Assembly: GCA_039566865.1 (NCBI GenBank)
Contig: CM076949.1
Coordinates: 15,786,501-15,850,500, forward strand
Direction of reading: 5' to 3'
Origin: Aurelia coerulea
Taxonomy: Eukaryota; Cnidaria; Scyphozoa; Semaeostomeae; Ulmaridae
Length of the DNA: 64,000 nucleotides
Shown here: positions 22,621 to 32,212 of the stretch, piece by piece
Layout of the letters: each line of letters begins with the position of its first letter
Position numbering within the stretch: the stretch's first letter is position 1
The notes under the pieces: model-generated
Told to the model about the DNA's origin: nothing
Databases searched by the model: none
Seen by the model: only the letters and a program-made list of their open reading frames with translations
Made by a program: the position numbers and the translations under genes

Positions 22621-23478
22621 ATTTCATCGAAACTCCACCCATGTTTATGGAAGATCTGCCGAAAAAGGACCCTTGTAAGGAATTTTATGTGCCCAAAAAC
22701 CGACCCATATGGGCGGCAAATACCCGTAACCGAACATGTTATGTACCCCCTCCGGAGGGCGGGGGGGAAACAGCCAACCATGCTACTGCATATTAGTTGC
22801 GAGAACTTTTTAGATCTGAATATCCCTGGTTCGACTACTTACAGGCAAGCCCGATATCAGCCTTGAATTCTTAGGGGGAAGGGGGGGCAAAGAACCAACA
22901 TTTTCCGACGCCAAAATCAACAATAACAACAGCAACAACTCCAGTTTTAGGAACATACGTTACAATCATGCACGAAAGGACTGATGTGCCCCTTTGCAAT
23001 TTCCGTGTTGGAGCCTTAAAAGGTAGTGAATATGAAGCAAAAATATGCTGTAGATTCAAAATGAACACAAGAATAGAGACGACTGGGAGTTCTTCTACTA
23101 TTTTCTTTTATTCTTTTCTCTTCTCTACGCGTTTCGACTCTATGGTCATCGTCAGGCTGTAGATTCAAAATTTATGTAAGAATTTATCACGTAAAGTAGA
23201 ATTTTCAACAAATATCTTTCTGGGGGGGGGGACGCTCCGCCCCCAGCCCCCTCCTCACTGGCCTCGGCCCTGCTTGCAGGAGAGGGTTTCCAGTTATGGT
23301 AGCCCCGTCGTGAAAACATTGAATTTAAGAAATTAATCCCCACACACGCGGTTGCGATAAAAAATATTTTTCAAAAGGTATACCTGCTTTATTCAGTTCA
23401 TTCAGACATATCGAAGCTATCTGAATGGATCTAATCAGTTGTACCGACATTGAAGCATGATTGTTTCTCTTTTCTTAG
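22621..23478. other. Last SLC6 intron, 3' part; no gene recognised
   Basis: Contains poly(G) stretches near 22760 and 23222 and short G/C-rich inverted words (GGGGGGGGACGCTCCGCCCCC). A normal polypyrimidine acceptor (TTTCTCTTTTCTTAG) precedes the next exon. No coding sequence is supported. Confidence 0.4.
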
Positions 23479-23571
23479 CGCTTCTATAAAATCTTTCAAC
23501 CAGATCAGATTGTTATGAAGGAAATTGAAGTTAGAGAGAACTTGCCGCAGGAAGTACCAAATTTGATTTAA
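23479..23571 (+). CDS. SLC6-family transporter, last coding exon (C-terminal tail)
   Basis: After TTTCTCTTTTCTTAG the exon encodes RFYKIFQPDQIVMKEIEV and ends PNLI-stop (TAA 23569-23571). Joined to the previous exon it gives GSVQERFYKIFQPD, which matches the cytoplasmic tail start of GAT-type transporters (a GS-x-x-x-R pattern followed by a QP motif). The intron before it is 13 kb, by far the longest in the gene. A perfect donor (AAG-GTAAGTA) begins at 23581, nine bases past the stop, so the 3' UTR is probably spliced. Confidence 0.9.
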   Translation, partial: RFYKIFQPDQIVMKEIEVRENLPQEVPNLI

Positions 23572-23601
23572 GCATATAAGGTAAGTACTTCGTTTGTTCC
23601 A

Positions 23602-24948
23602 TTAACCCTTTTTGTCGGGGGGGTGGGGGCAAATTAGACTTTAGAAATCGATTTTTCTGATAACTCTGCAATGAAGTGAGAAGTCTATGGCAAAGACCCT
23701 TTGTGACTTCTTGTAACTACCTATTGTGCCACTGCTAGTAAAGTTTCATTGAAATATTTTGACAAATAAAGGGGAGGGAGACAATCTTCCGGGACTAACC
23801 CTGTCAAAATTACAAATTCTCGAATCATAATTTTCTCAAAAAAGTAGAGCCCCATCGCCCTGTTCCGATCACTGGCTCCTGTGAGCGCTTTGGTGTACAA
23901 TCTCGGGATGTTTGTTTACCAGAGGAATGGGTCCTATAATTAAAAAAGCGCGCGAAAAAATACTTTTCTGACGCCATGAGCTTCAAGTCGAGACGTGGTT
24001 TACTTTTTTCTGGCGTGTGAATCCAGCGATATGGGAAGATGAAAGAGGCCTACCTGTCATGGAATCGCATGTAGTCGCCATTTTTCACTTCGTGTTTCCT
24101 TGCAGCAATTATATTTTCTCTTGTTTCTCTGCTACTATTTACGAGAACCGCAGTTAAAACATTTCAAACTTTACTCCAACTCTTCAAGCTAATATTTACA
24201 AAAAAAATTTCGATCATGATATCTTCAGCTTCCCAGCCGGGGGTAAAGTTCTAACTGCAATCAGATAGGCTACAGATCGCCCTCTTCCGATCACGAGGTT
24301 TGGCTTCGAATTCTGGGATTCTCTCTCAATGAAGAGACGGGGTGGAATGGAAGGTGAAATAAACAAAGAAACCTCACCAGGGGGTTTCGTTGACTTTGGA
24401 TGCGCGTGAGGTAGGGTTTGAATTAATGCCAGGGGGGCATTGAAGTATGGGAAGGGGGCTATGCTATAGTGTTGCCAGTTATCTTGTAAGAGACTGTAAA
24501 CTTCAATTGTAAATTGCTTCTGGTGTCATTAAACGAATAAAGAGGCAAAATGTTGCTTATCAAATGATAACATGAGATAAATATCTTTGGTTATGTGTAC
24601 GGCATCCATTTCAATAACAAACTTCACTTTCTTGAGCCCTCTACGGTGCTACCGTCCGAAATTCATGCGTGAGCTTGCGTGATCGGAACAGGGCGATGGA
24701 ATGAAGATGTCACGATTTTATCGCTGTGTTTTCCGACAACGATTTTACAGAAGACGGTCGCTAAATGTACAATAACTGGTTTCTATATTTTCAACTATGA
24801 AATAAGGAATAATTCATTGGCATTAACTTTTCCGATAAAATTTACTTAGGCCAAGTAACTCAAGGTTTCCTTTTCAGTGATCGGAACAGGGCGATGGGGC
24901 TCTAGCTAAATTGTAGTATTTTGCCAATTCCTTTGCAGACTAGTGTTA
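23602..24948. mobile_element. TTAA-family relic interrupted by a TA element
   Basis: TTAA (23602) then CCC and a poly(G) tract; the body (TATTTTGACAAATAAAGGGG, GGGACTAACCCTGTCAAAATT) matches the element at 17108-17656. At AAAAAAGTA it is broken by the 23847-24902 insertion and resumes at 24903 with TAGCTAAATTG through TTATTTGATGTA, as in 17290-17350. The right end is replaced by another repeat at 24949. Confidence 0.65.
23845..24904. mobile_element. 1,056-bp TA element with perfect 28-bp inverted ends
   Basis: Unit 23847-24902 has 28-bp perfect terminal inverted repeats beginning GAGCCCCATCGCCCTGTTCC, flanked by TA on both sides. Copies of the end motif (GATCGGAACAGGGCGATG or its complement) recur inside at about 24270 and 24685. 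The uninterrupted site is visible in the paralogous MITE at 17297, confirming TA target duplication. There is no transposase frame. Confidence 0.88.
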
Positions 24949-25150
24949 TTTGATGTACCGGTTGAGTCGAAGAATAGAATCCCTTTTTGAAAGGCCACTG
25001 CTCCCTGAATATCAAAGCAATACCATTGAAAACTATTTCATTTTATTGAAAATATGTTCAATTAGGCTCAGTAATTTAGCTGGCTTAAATCGTCTTCTCC
25101 TTCCCGTGGATATGGGAGATTTTCTGCAGAAAGCCCCTTGCAAAAACTTG
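24948..25150. mobile_element. Partial CCGG(G/T)TGAGTC element
   Basis: TACCGGTTGAGTC followed by TTTTTGAAAGGCCACTGCTCCCTGAATATCA resembles 4765-4840. It abuts the truncated 3' end of retrotransposon fragment B. No opposite terminus is present. Confidence 0.45.
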
Positions 25151-25159
25151 CAAAATTGA

Positions 25160-26651
25160 ATGAAAACAAAATGAGTGGAGTCTTGGACAGTATGTGGGAG
25201 ATCGTTGATATAGATCAGGAAATGTAAGGGTCCAAGACACGAGCCTTGCGGCACACCAACTTCTATATCCCCAATCTCTGAATCAACACCATTAACCCTG
25301 CGAAACTGTTTACAGTTTGTGAGATAGGATTTGAACCAAGACAGTTTACGGTGTTGGACACCATGGTGGGCAAGCTTTTCGCAGATAATTTTATGATTTG
25401 CAGTATCAAATGCCTTTTTCACGTCAATGAGTACTAATACCATAAGATTACCAAGATCCAACCCATTGTACCAATCATTGGTATTTTTAAGTAAACAAGT
25501 TCCTGTGGACCGAAAGCGCAAAAAGCCTGACTGATCTTTGAAAAACATACCATTTTTGTCCACATGTTATGTTGGTACACTTGGTTGGTTACAAGTTTTT
25601 CAAAGAGCCTTGAGCTGACTGGTAACACTGATATTGGTCTATAATTAGACTTCTCAGCCTTTTCTCCATCTTCAACAATTTTTTTTATCAGTGAAAGAGT
25701 TCGAAGTTACTTCAAAAATTGGAGTAACTCTAGCTATTTTCCATGCTTCAGGAAACAGACTTGTTTCGATGGATGTATCAAACAAGAGAGCAAGTGAGGC
25801 AAAGCAAATTTCTAAAAGTAATTAGAGATGTTGTCAGTCCCAAAGCTCTTTGCTGTTTTGACAGTGGCAAATGCATCCCTGATCTCCTGAGCTTCATAGT
25901 CATAAAGTGAAAATTTGCCTTCTCTTTATGAGTTTCGTAATCACCTCAAAGGAGAGGATTGGGAGCTTGATCAATTTCATCAGCAAGTTTCTTGCCTATT
26001 GAGCAAAAGAAACTATTCATTGTATTGGAAATGTCCTTTTTGTGCACAGTCTCTGAACCAGATTCTTTTGAGACAATCAATGTTACTCAACTTTGACCTT
26101 TTATTGAGACTTTCACTGATTGTCTTCCAAGACTCTTTCATGGTGTCTTCCATGCTTCAGGAAACAGACTTGTTTCGATGGATGTAGCAAACAAGAGAGC
26201 AAGTGAGGCAAAGCAAATTTCTAAAAGTAATTAGAGATGTTGTCAGTCCCAAAGCTCTTTGCTGTTTTGACAGTGGCAAATGCATCCCTGATCTCCTGAG
26301 CTTCATAGTCATAAAGTGAAAATTTGCCTTCTCTTTATGAGTTTCGTAATCACCTCAAAGGAGAGGATTGGGAGCTTGATCAATTTCATCAGCAAGTTTC
26401 TTGCCTATTGAGCAAAAGAAACTATTCATTGTATTGGAAATGTCCTTTTTGTGCACAGTCTCTGAACCAGATTCTTTTGAGACAATCAATGTTACTCAAC
26501 TTTGACCTTTTATTGAGACTTTCACTGATTGTCTTCCAAGACTCTTTCGTGGTGTCTTTGCATGCAGAAAGCTTATTAGTATAATACAGCTTCTTAAGAT
26601 GGTTGTTTAAGGTCTTGACCTTGTTACGGGCCTGCTTGTAAGAGCCCAGTA
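25160..26651 (-). pseudogene. Non-LTR retrotransposon B, reverse-transcriptase fragment
   Basis: The minus strand encodes pre-RT sequence (YKQARNKVKTLNNHLKK, KESWKTISE) near 26430-26645 and, further down, the RT core: SRLFEKLV, KDQSGF, LVLIDVKKAFDTANH (catalytic Asp), GVPQGSCLGPL and LIYINDLP. The FADD box is absent because the copy is truncated near 25160. A frameshift lies near 25560, and a 409-bp tandem duplication lies within it. The 5' continuation is at 31817-32212, across the 26652-31816 insertion. It is an inactive relic. Confidence 0.8.
25738..26556. repeat. 409-bp tandem duplication
   Basis: The segment starting TTCCATGCTTCAGGAAACAG is present twice at an offset of 409 bases (25738 and 26147), almost identical; I see two differences (TATCAAAC/TAGCAAAC and TTCATGG/TTCGTGG). 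It duplicates part of retrotransposon B and so breaks its frame. Confidence 0.9.
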
Positions 26652-26734
26652 AGGTAACTCTGCTTCCCGCTCCAGTGAACAGCGAGATTCCGTTTCGCAA
26701 AACCACTCTCCCCAGAAAACAGTTAATTTCTCCA

Positions 26735-26899
26735 ATAGACCATTTTGACATTAAGAAAAAGGATCTGGGTAGAGCAATATTTTTCTGGTAAATGGCTACC
26801 GCAGGGCTTTTCACCAGCTATAAATTGAACTGTGGCAGCCATTTACCAGAAAAATGTTGCTCTTCCCAGGCCCTTTTCTAAATGTCAAAATGGTCTATA
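26735..26899. mobile_element. Hairpin MITE nested in the left arm
   Basis: The unit 26738-26896 begins GACCATTTTGACATT and ends with the complement. Its two halves pair along most of their length. The right arm of the host element (31725-31735) reads straight through this site, so it is the empty site; the duplication looks like ATA or TA. Confidence 0.75.
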
Positions 26900-27748
26900 C
26901 CATTCGGTCTATCGAAAAGCAACAAGAATGATGCTGCTTAGCATAGTCTGGGAAATCCAAAGATATACAAATCGCAATGTTTTTGTCAACGGTCGCTTCA
27001 CAAATCCTAGTTCGAATCTTTTTGTTGATTTCAGAAAAGTGGATTTATTTCCAAAACTACTCGAAAAAGTTTCGATTTTTTTCACTCCATCATTAGCTAG
27101 GTAGTTAATCTACAACTTTGCAAAGTCCAATTGAAAAAGCTAGACTAGATTTCCTGCAATCGAATTTTATGTTTCGGTATATTTTTCGACAGTGAAAGGG
27201 AGAAACCTTGGTCAACGGATTACCATGCTATGAGGCACACGTGCAAAAGCTCAGGCTTGAAATAACTCTCAGAAATCTTTTCATTGGCAAACAAATAAAC
27301 TTCTCCTTTTGGGAATACCAAACCGCGTCAAAATATTGTTTACGCAAGGCAAAATGAAACACAATTTTTGAACCTAGTAAACAACTTTTGTTTTTCGGAA
27401 GCAACAGAGGAATAACACTGCTGCACATTGTTCCTATGGTGCAAAATGATACTTCTCATTGCCAAATAAAAATGTTTTGTTCATGCAAATCAGTTGCGCA
27501 GCATCACAGCAGTCCCAAGACTATTCCCCGGATCTAGTGGGAACAACAATTCTCACAATGTTTATCTTTTGCGTTTTTGTGTTAAAGATAGTCTTTTGTA
27601 ATTTCACTTTGTTGTTTCGTGGGTATTTTACTTTGTGAATAATTTGTTAATCTACATAGGGCTTTGTAAAGGTGGTTGGTTTGTGACATCTTGCCTCTTA
27701 GGACCAGCGAGAAGAACTCTTTACGATGATGCCGGTTGAAATCAATCA

Positions 27749-30724
27749 ATGGCGTGCAACAATAGGGTGTTTCCGTATATCGATAGAAAAATTGTCTCCC
27801 CAGAGCAAAACTATCAAACCACTGTCAATTGTTTTCCAAGTCTTAAAATTATATTGGTTTTGTTGCTGTTTCATTGCGATCTCAATCCCGGTTCTACCTC
27901 TAACATTAACGATACAGTTTCTTGCAGTGTACTCTATGGAAACACAGTCATGTTTTTGCCTCTGTTCGCCCGTGCTCATCTTGTTGTGAAGACAGTATTC
28001 TATACAGCAGTTGAACTCCTCAAGCGAATTCCGTTCGGTGTCGTTTGTCTCTTTCGACACAAGCATTACGCTATACAGAAACTTCTTTTTGCCTATGCCT
28101 ATTTTTATATTGGTTGCATGACATGCTTTACGCTTCACACTCAGTGGTCAGTTTTTAGGACCATTCTGCTCAGCGGTGACGTTGAAACGAACCCCGGCCC
28201 TGAAACACTTGATTTTTGTACTTGGAATTTAAATAGCATTTCTGCACATGATTTTTTACGAGTGTCCCTTATTGAAGCATACAATGCGGTTTATAACTAC
28301 GACCTGATTGGTATTGTTGAAACCCATCTTGATAGCCCTATCGACAAAGATAGGCTAGCACTAGATGGTTATACCTTTTTAAAAAGTAACCATCCACAAA
28401 ATATCAAAAGGGGTGGTGTTGGGCTATATGTCAAAGAATCTCTTCCTTCAAGAAATCGTTCTGATCTTGTGACTCTCCCTGAATGTGTTGTGTGTGAAAT
28501 CCAATTAAACAGGAAAAAATACTTTTTTGTTGTAATTTATAGGAGTCCAAGTCAAGACCAGAGTGATTTTGATAACTTCACAATGAACTTTGAGTTGTTG
28601 CTATCAAAGCTGCATTCTGAAAATCCTTTTTGCATTGTTATCACTGGCGATTTCAACTGTCGCTCAGCTCAGTGGTGGGCAAATGATGTCGAAAATAATG
28701 AGGGAAAGCTTTTTGAGCCATTAACAGCAGACCTTGGGCTTCATCAGTTGATTTCAGAACCAACTCATTTGATGGGTGATTCTAAATCTTGCATTGATTT
28801 ACTTTTTACTGACCAGCCTAACCTCGTTATAGACTCTGGTGTCCATGCTTCATTGCATCAGCAGTGTCATCATCAAATTGTTTATGGAAAGTTATCTGTT
28901 TCAAGCATAGCACTGCCTCCTTACAAACGACGGATTTGGTATTATGATAAGGCAGATTTTGTAGCCATTATGAAGAGCATTGAAATGTTTCGTTGGTATG
29001 AACAACTTGACAAAATGACATGTCCTAATGAACAGGTTAAATTACTAAACGAGGTTCTTTTGAATATTTACTCTAATTTCATACCAAACGAAACTAAAAC
29101 GATTAGGCCGCGCAAAGCACCTTGGATAACGAAAAATATCAAAAATTTTTTAAGGAACAAAAATCGTGCTTATAAAAACTTTGTCAGGAGAGGTCAGCCA
29201 GACGACAAGCTTGAGGGTATACAAAAAATGGTATCTGAAGGTTCGAAATTGGTCGAGGATGCTAAACGAAATTACTTTCTAAAAGTAGGGAAAGATTTGG
29301 CTAATCCTGATACTTGCAGCAAAACATATTGGTCTTTGATCAATACTGTTTTGAACAAGGCAAAAATTCCCATAATACCACCTATTTTAGAGAATGGAAT
29401 ATTTATAACGGATTTTACTGAAAAGGCACAGTTGTTCAATGATTATTTTATACTCCAGTGTACCACAATTGGCACAGACAGTGAAATTCCAGGAGATAGC
29501 CCAGTAATTGCAACTCTGATAAATGATGTTATCATCTCTGAGGATAGGATACTAAATATCATAAGATCACTTAATCCCAATAAGGCACATGGCTGGGATG
29601 ATATATCTGTAAGAATGATAAAATTAAGTGATGCTGCATTAGTCATTCCATTAAAGATAATATTCACAAACTGTTTGAGGAGTGGTTCATTTCCCAAAAT
29701 GTGGAAATATGCTAATGTAGTCCCAGTTCATAAGAAAAATGAGAAAAATGTGAAAGGTAACTACCGTCCTATTCCTCTTCTTCCAATTTTTGGGAAAATA
29801 TTTGAGAAAATCATTTATGATTCGTTATACTCACATCTCGTGTCGTGTGACCTACTAAATCCGAATCAATCAGGTTTTCGTCCCGGTGACTCAACAATCA
29901 ATCAGCTAATCTCAATAACACATACGATTTATAAGGCCTTCGACTGTAATCCTCCTCTTGATGTTCGTTCTGTATATCTTGATATCTCTAAAGCATTTGA
30001 CAGGGTATGGCATGATGGTCTAATCTATAAATTAAAACGCTGTGGTGTGTCAGGAAAACTTCTCTCTCTTGTCCAAAGTTTTCTAAAAGATCGAAAACAG
30101 CGTACTGTTCTGAATGGGCAGTGTTCTACCTGGGGAGATATTTCTGCTGGTGTGCCCCAGGGCTCTATTTTGGGTCCTTTATTCTTTCTTGTGTATATAA
30201 ATGATCTAACTAGAGATCTAAAGTGCAATGTAAAGCTATTTGCTGATGATACGTCGTTGTTCACAGTAGTAAAGGATCCCAATACAGCTGCGAATGACAT
30301 GAACCATGATCTGGAGTTGATAAGACAGTGGGCTCACGACTGGAAAATGTCATTTAATCCTGATCCTCAAAAGCAAGCTGTTGAATTGACATTTTCAAGG
30401 AAAAAAATCGAAATTGATCATCCAAACATTTTTTTTAATAACACACCGGTGAAGAAAGTAGATGAACACTTAGGAATTGTCCTTGACGCAAAATTGTCTT
30501 TTTCTGCTCATATTAAAGAAGCTATCTCTAAAACAAGAAAGGGTATAGGTATGTTGAAATATCTCTCCAGTTATCTGCCCAGGCATACCTTAAATGAACT
30601 ATACAAACTCTATGTGCGACCCCATCTAGACTATGGGGATGTGATTTACCACATTCCTGCAAAAATATGTGCATTCAGTCAGAATATCATTTCAGTCTGC
30701 CTTCTATCCTCACTGCTTATCTGA
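27749..30724 (+). CDS. Retrotransposon A polyprotein: 2A motif, AP endonuclease, RT
   Basis: A 991-residue frame opens at the first ATG after an in-frame TGA (27737). Residues 1-140 are rich in hydrophobic and Cys residues, with no known domain. Residues 143-151 are GDVETNPGP, a complete 2A sequence. Residues about 155-385 form an AP-type endonuclease (CTWNLNS, IGIVETHL, YRSPS, ITGDFN, CHHQIVYGK). Residues about 630-850 are the reverse transcriptase: NYRPI, NQSGFRPGDST, YLDISKAFDRVWH, GVPQGSILGP, KLFADDTSLF, all catalytic Asp present. The frame ends early after HLDYGDVIYH, where an internal deletion and frameshift cut off the C-terminal region. It has a typical endonuclease and RT order but is probably inactive for that reason. 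Confidence 0.92.
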   Translation: MACNNRVFPYIDRKIVSPEQNYQTTVNCFPSLKIILVLLLFHCDLNPGSTSNINDTVSCSVLYGNTVMFLPLFARAHLVVKTVFYTAVELLKRIPFGVVCLFRHKHYAIQKLLFAYAYFYIGCMTCFTLHTQWSVFRTILLSGDVETNPGPETLDFCTWNLNSISAHDFLRVSLIEAYNAVYNYDLIGIVETHLDSPIDKDRLALDGYTFLKSNHPQNIKRGGVGLYVKESLPSRNRSDLVTLPECVVCEIQLNRKKYFFVVIYRSPSQDQSDFDNFTMNFELLLSKLHSENPFCIVITGDFNCRSAQWWANDVENNEGKLFEPLTADLGLHQLISEPTHLMGDSKSCIDLLFTDQPNLVIDSGVHASLHQQCHHQIVYGKLSVSSIALPPYKRRIWYYDKADFVAIMKSIEMFRWYEQLDKMTCPNEQVKLLNEVLLNIYSNFIPNETKTIRPRKAPWITKNIKNFLRNKNRAYKNFVRRGQPDDKLEGIQKMVSEGSKLVEDAKRNYFLKVGKDLANPDTCSKTYWSLINTVLNKAKIPIIPPILENGIFITDFTEKAQLFNDYFILQCTTIGTDSEIPGDSPVIATLINDVIISEDRILNIIRSLNPNKAHGWDDISVRMIKLSDAALVIPLKIIFTNCLRSGSFPKMWKYANVVPVHKKNEKNVKGNYRPIPLLPIFGKIFEKIIYDSLYSHLVSCDLLNPNQSGFRPGDSTINQLISITHTIYKAFDCNPPLDVRSVYLDISKAFDRVWHDGLIYKLKRCGVSGKLLSLVQSFLKDRKQRTVLNGQCSTWGDISAGVPQGSILGPLFFLVYINDLTRDLKCNVKLFADDTSLFTVVKDPNTAANDMNHDLELIRQWAHDWKMSFNPDPQKQAVELTFSRKKIEIDHPNIFFNNTPVKKVDEHLGIVLDAKLSFSAHIKEAISKTRKGIGMLKYLSSYLPRHTLNELYKLYVRPHLDYGDVIYHIPAKICAFSQNIISVCLLSSLLI
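28175..28201 (+). other. 2A (StopGo) ribosome-skipping motif
   Basis: Codons for GDVETNPGP follow a hydrophobic FRTILLS run. It fits the family consensus D-(V/I)-E-x-N-P-G-P, at which ribosomes skip the Gly-Pro bond. The Pro would become residue 1 of the endonuclease-RT product. Such motifs are known in some APE-type non-LTR retrotransposons of invertebrates as well as in RNA viruses. Confidence 0.93.
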
Positions 30725-31184
30725 ATGGAACAAACTTGATCCAGAAATTAGAACTGCACCAACTGTTGCTGTTTTTAAGTCAAAGCTGCTATCCATAATA
30801 CGCCCTCCTGCAAAATCCGTTTTTGGTATTCATGACCCTAAAGGATTATCCTATATTACTCAACTAAGGGTTGGCCTAAGCACACTGAACTTTCACAAAT
30901 TCAAGCACAATTTTAGGGATACAATAAATCCAATGTGCCCCACAAATGACGGTGTTGAGGATACTGAACACTTTTTGTTGCATTGCCCTTCTTTTGATGA
31001 GGAACGACGTGATCTTCTCGCTGGAGTCCTTTCGCTACTGAGACCATTTGGGTACATTAATCCTTCAAATAAGGTTCTTACGGAGCTCTTACTGTATGGT
31101 GATAAAGAACTTTCCAATGAAGTTAATAGAAATATATTACAATTAACTTTGCAGTATATCCATAAAACTGGTCGATTTGATTAA
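30669..31184 (+). pseudogene. Retrotransposon A, C-terminal domain in shifted frame
   Basis: The frame encodes the usual end of this retrotransposon group: SEWNKLDPEIR, KSKLLSIIRPP, LRVGLSTLNFHKFKHNF and then CPTNDGVEDTEHFLLHCPSF, a conserved Cys...His...Cys segment. It overlaps the end of the main frame at 30669-30724. Comparison with fragment D at 41513-42223 shows that the segment equivalent to TGTWRGT...YSELP (roughly 100 residues) is missing, so an internal deletion created the frame break. Confidence 0.8.
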
Positions 31185-31816
31185 GATAATTCCAAACTTC
31201 ATTACATGCCACCACCTTTCCCCGTTTAGTAGTAATTTACGAGTAGATTTTATGTAGTTGTTCTTTTTGTTCATGTCATTTATTTTCTTGTCTTATATTT
31301 TGACTAGTTTCTTCTTTTTCTTATATTATATATCTATATGTTAATGGCCTCAGGGTAGACATTGCTTTTTTGCTCCTTGGGGTATCGTTGTAGTAGTATT
31401 GTAGGGTAATTATGTAAGTAGTGTAGGGTAGCTCATATTGTAGAGTAGTTCTGTAAGTAGTGTAGTGTAGCTCGTAAATATATTGTAACTTTTTATTGGA
31501 ATATATAAAAAAAAAAAAAAAAAAAAAAAAAAATCAACTGCATAGCTAAAGATGGAACGAACAAAAATCGAAACTTTTTCCAATAGTTTTGGAAATAAAT
31601 CCACTTCTCTGAAATCAATAATAGGATTTGTGAAGCCAGCGTTGACGAAAAAATTGCGATTTGTACATCTTTCAATTGCCCAAACTATGCTGAACAACAT
31701 CCTTTTTACTGCTTTTCGCTAGGCCGAATGGTATTGGAGAAATTAACTGTTTTCTGAGGAGAGTGGTTTGCGAAACGGCATTTCGCTGTTCACTGGAGCG
31801 GAAAGCAGAGTTACCT

Positions 31817-32212
31817 TAGGAGCATGGACTTACTTTTAGTAGCTGCCTGTTTGAGCCGCTATTTCTAGTCAGCATTAGGTCTTTAAGGTCCTTATTAATC
31901 CATCCAGGGGTAGTATTTTTCTGACACGCGCATTTCAACTAATGTATGTTTGTCTATGAGCAAGGACAGTAAGTGTGACCAATTATTGACAAGAGCATTA
32001 ATATCATCAGTTCCATTAAGCAGTTGCTCCCACAATTTAATTGATATCAGTCTGCGATGCCGGTTTTCAGTCAACTTAAAATCAAATCGAGAATTTAAAT
32101 CAGTGTTCGATGCCAATTTTAGGTAATGGCATCGAGAATTTAAGTCAGTCTTCGATGCCGGTTTTAGGTAGCGGCATATGGTTTCAGTAGATCTGCCTTG
32201 CTGTTTATCCAT
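31817..32212 (-). pseudogene. Non-LTR retrotransposon B, region after the endonuclease
   Basis: The minus strand reads FDFKLTENRHRRLISIKLWE then NNWSHLLSLLIDKHTLVEMRV and YYPWMD, the linker between endonuclease and RT. The upstream end is a short repeat: a 43-bp unit containing AAGTCAGTCTTCGATGCCGG occurs twice or three times, making RYLKPASKTDLNS-like repeats. It continues, across the 26652-31816 insertion, into 26651-25160. Confidence 0.7.

Larger units (their letters stand above)
27106..31533 (+). mobile_element. Non-LTR retrotransposon A (APE-type, CR1-like)
   Basis: This is a plus-strand element of about 4.4 kb: a 640-bp 5' region, one long frame with endonuclease and reverse transcriptase, a displaced C-terminal frame, a T-rich 3' UTR with repeated GTAAGTAGTGTAG words, and a poly(A) tail of about 27 (31507-31533). 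It sits exactly between the two arms of the surrounding TA element. The RT block order, the FADD box and the C-terminal CxxH..HC segment fit the CR1/L2-like group; clade assignment needs a tree. Confidence 0.88.
26650..31818. mobile_element. TA element inserted in retrotransposon B
   Basis: TA flanks (26650-26651, 31817-31818) enclose a unit starting AGGTAACTCTGCTT and ending with its complement. The arms 26652-27105 and 31534-31816 are inverted copies (the left one longer because of a nested hairpin). Joining retrotransposon B across the TA restores its reading frame, which fixes the boundaries. The centre holds retrotransposon A. Confidence 0.82.

Noticed and set aside
26832..27104. Paired frames in the TA element arms (SIVWEIQRYTNRN...) at 26832-27104 and 31410-31700
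   Set aside because: Similarity follows from the inverted DNA repeat; frames are broken and no family is recognised.
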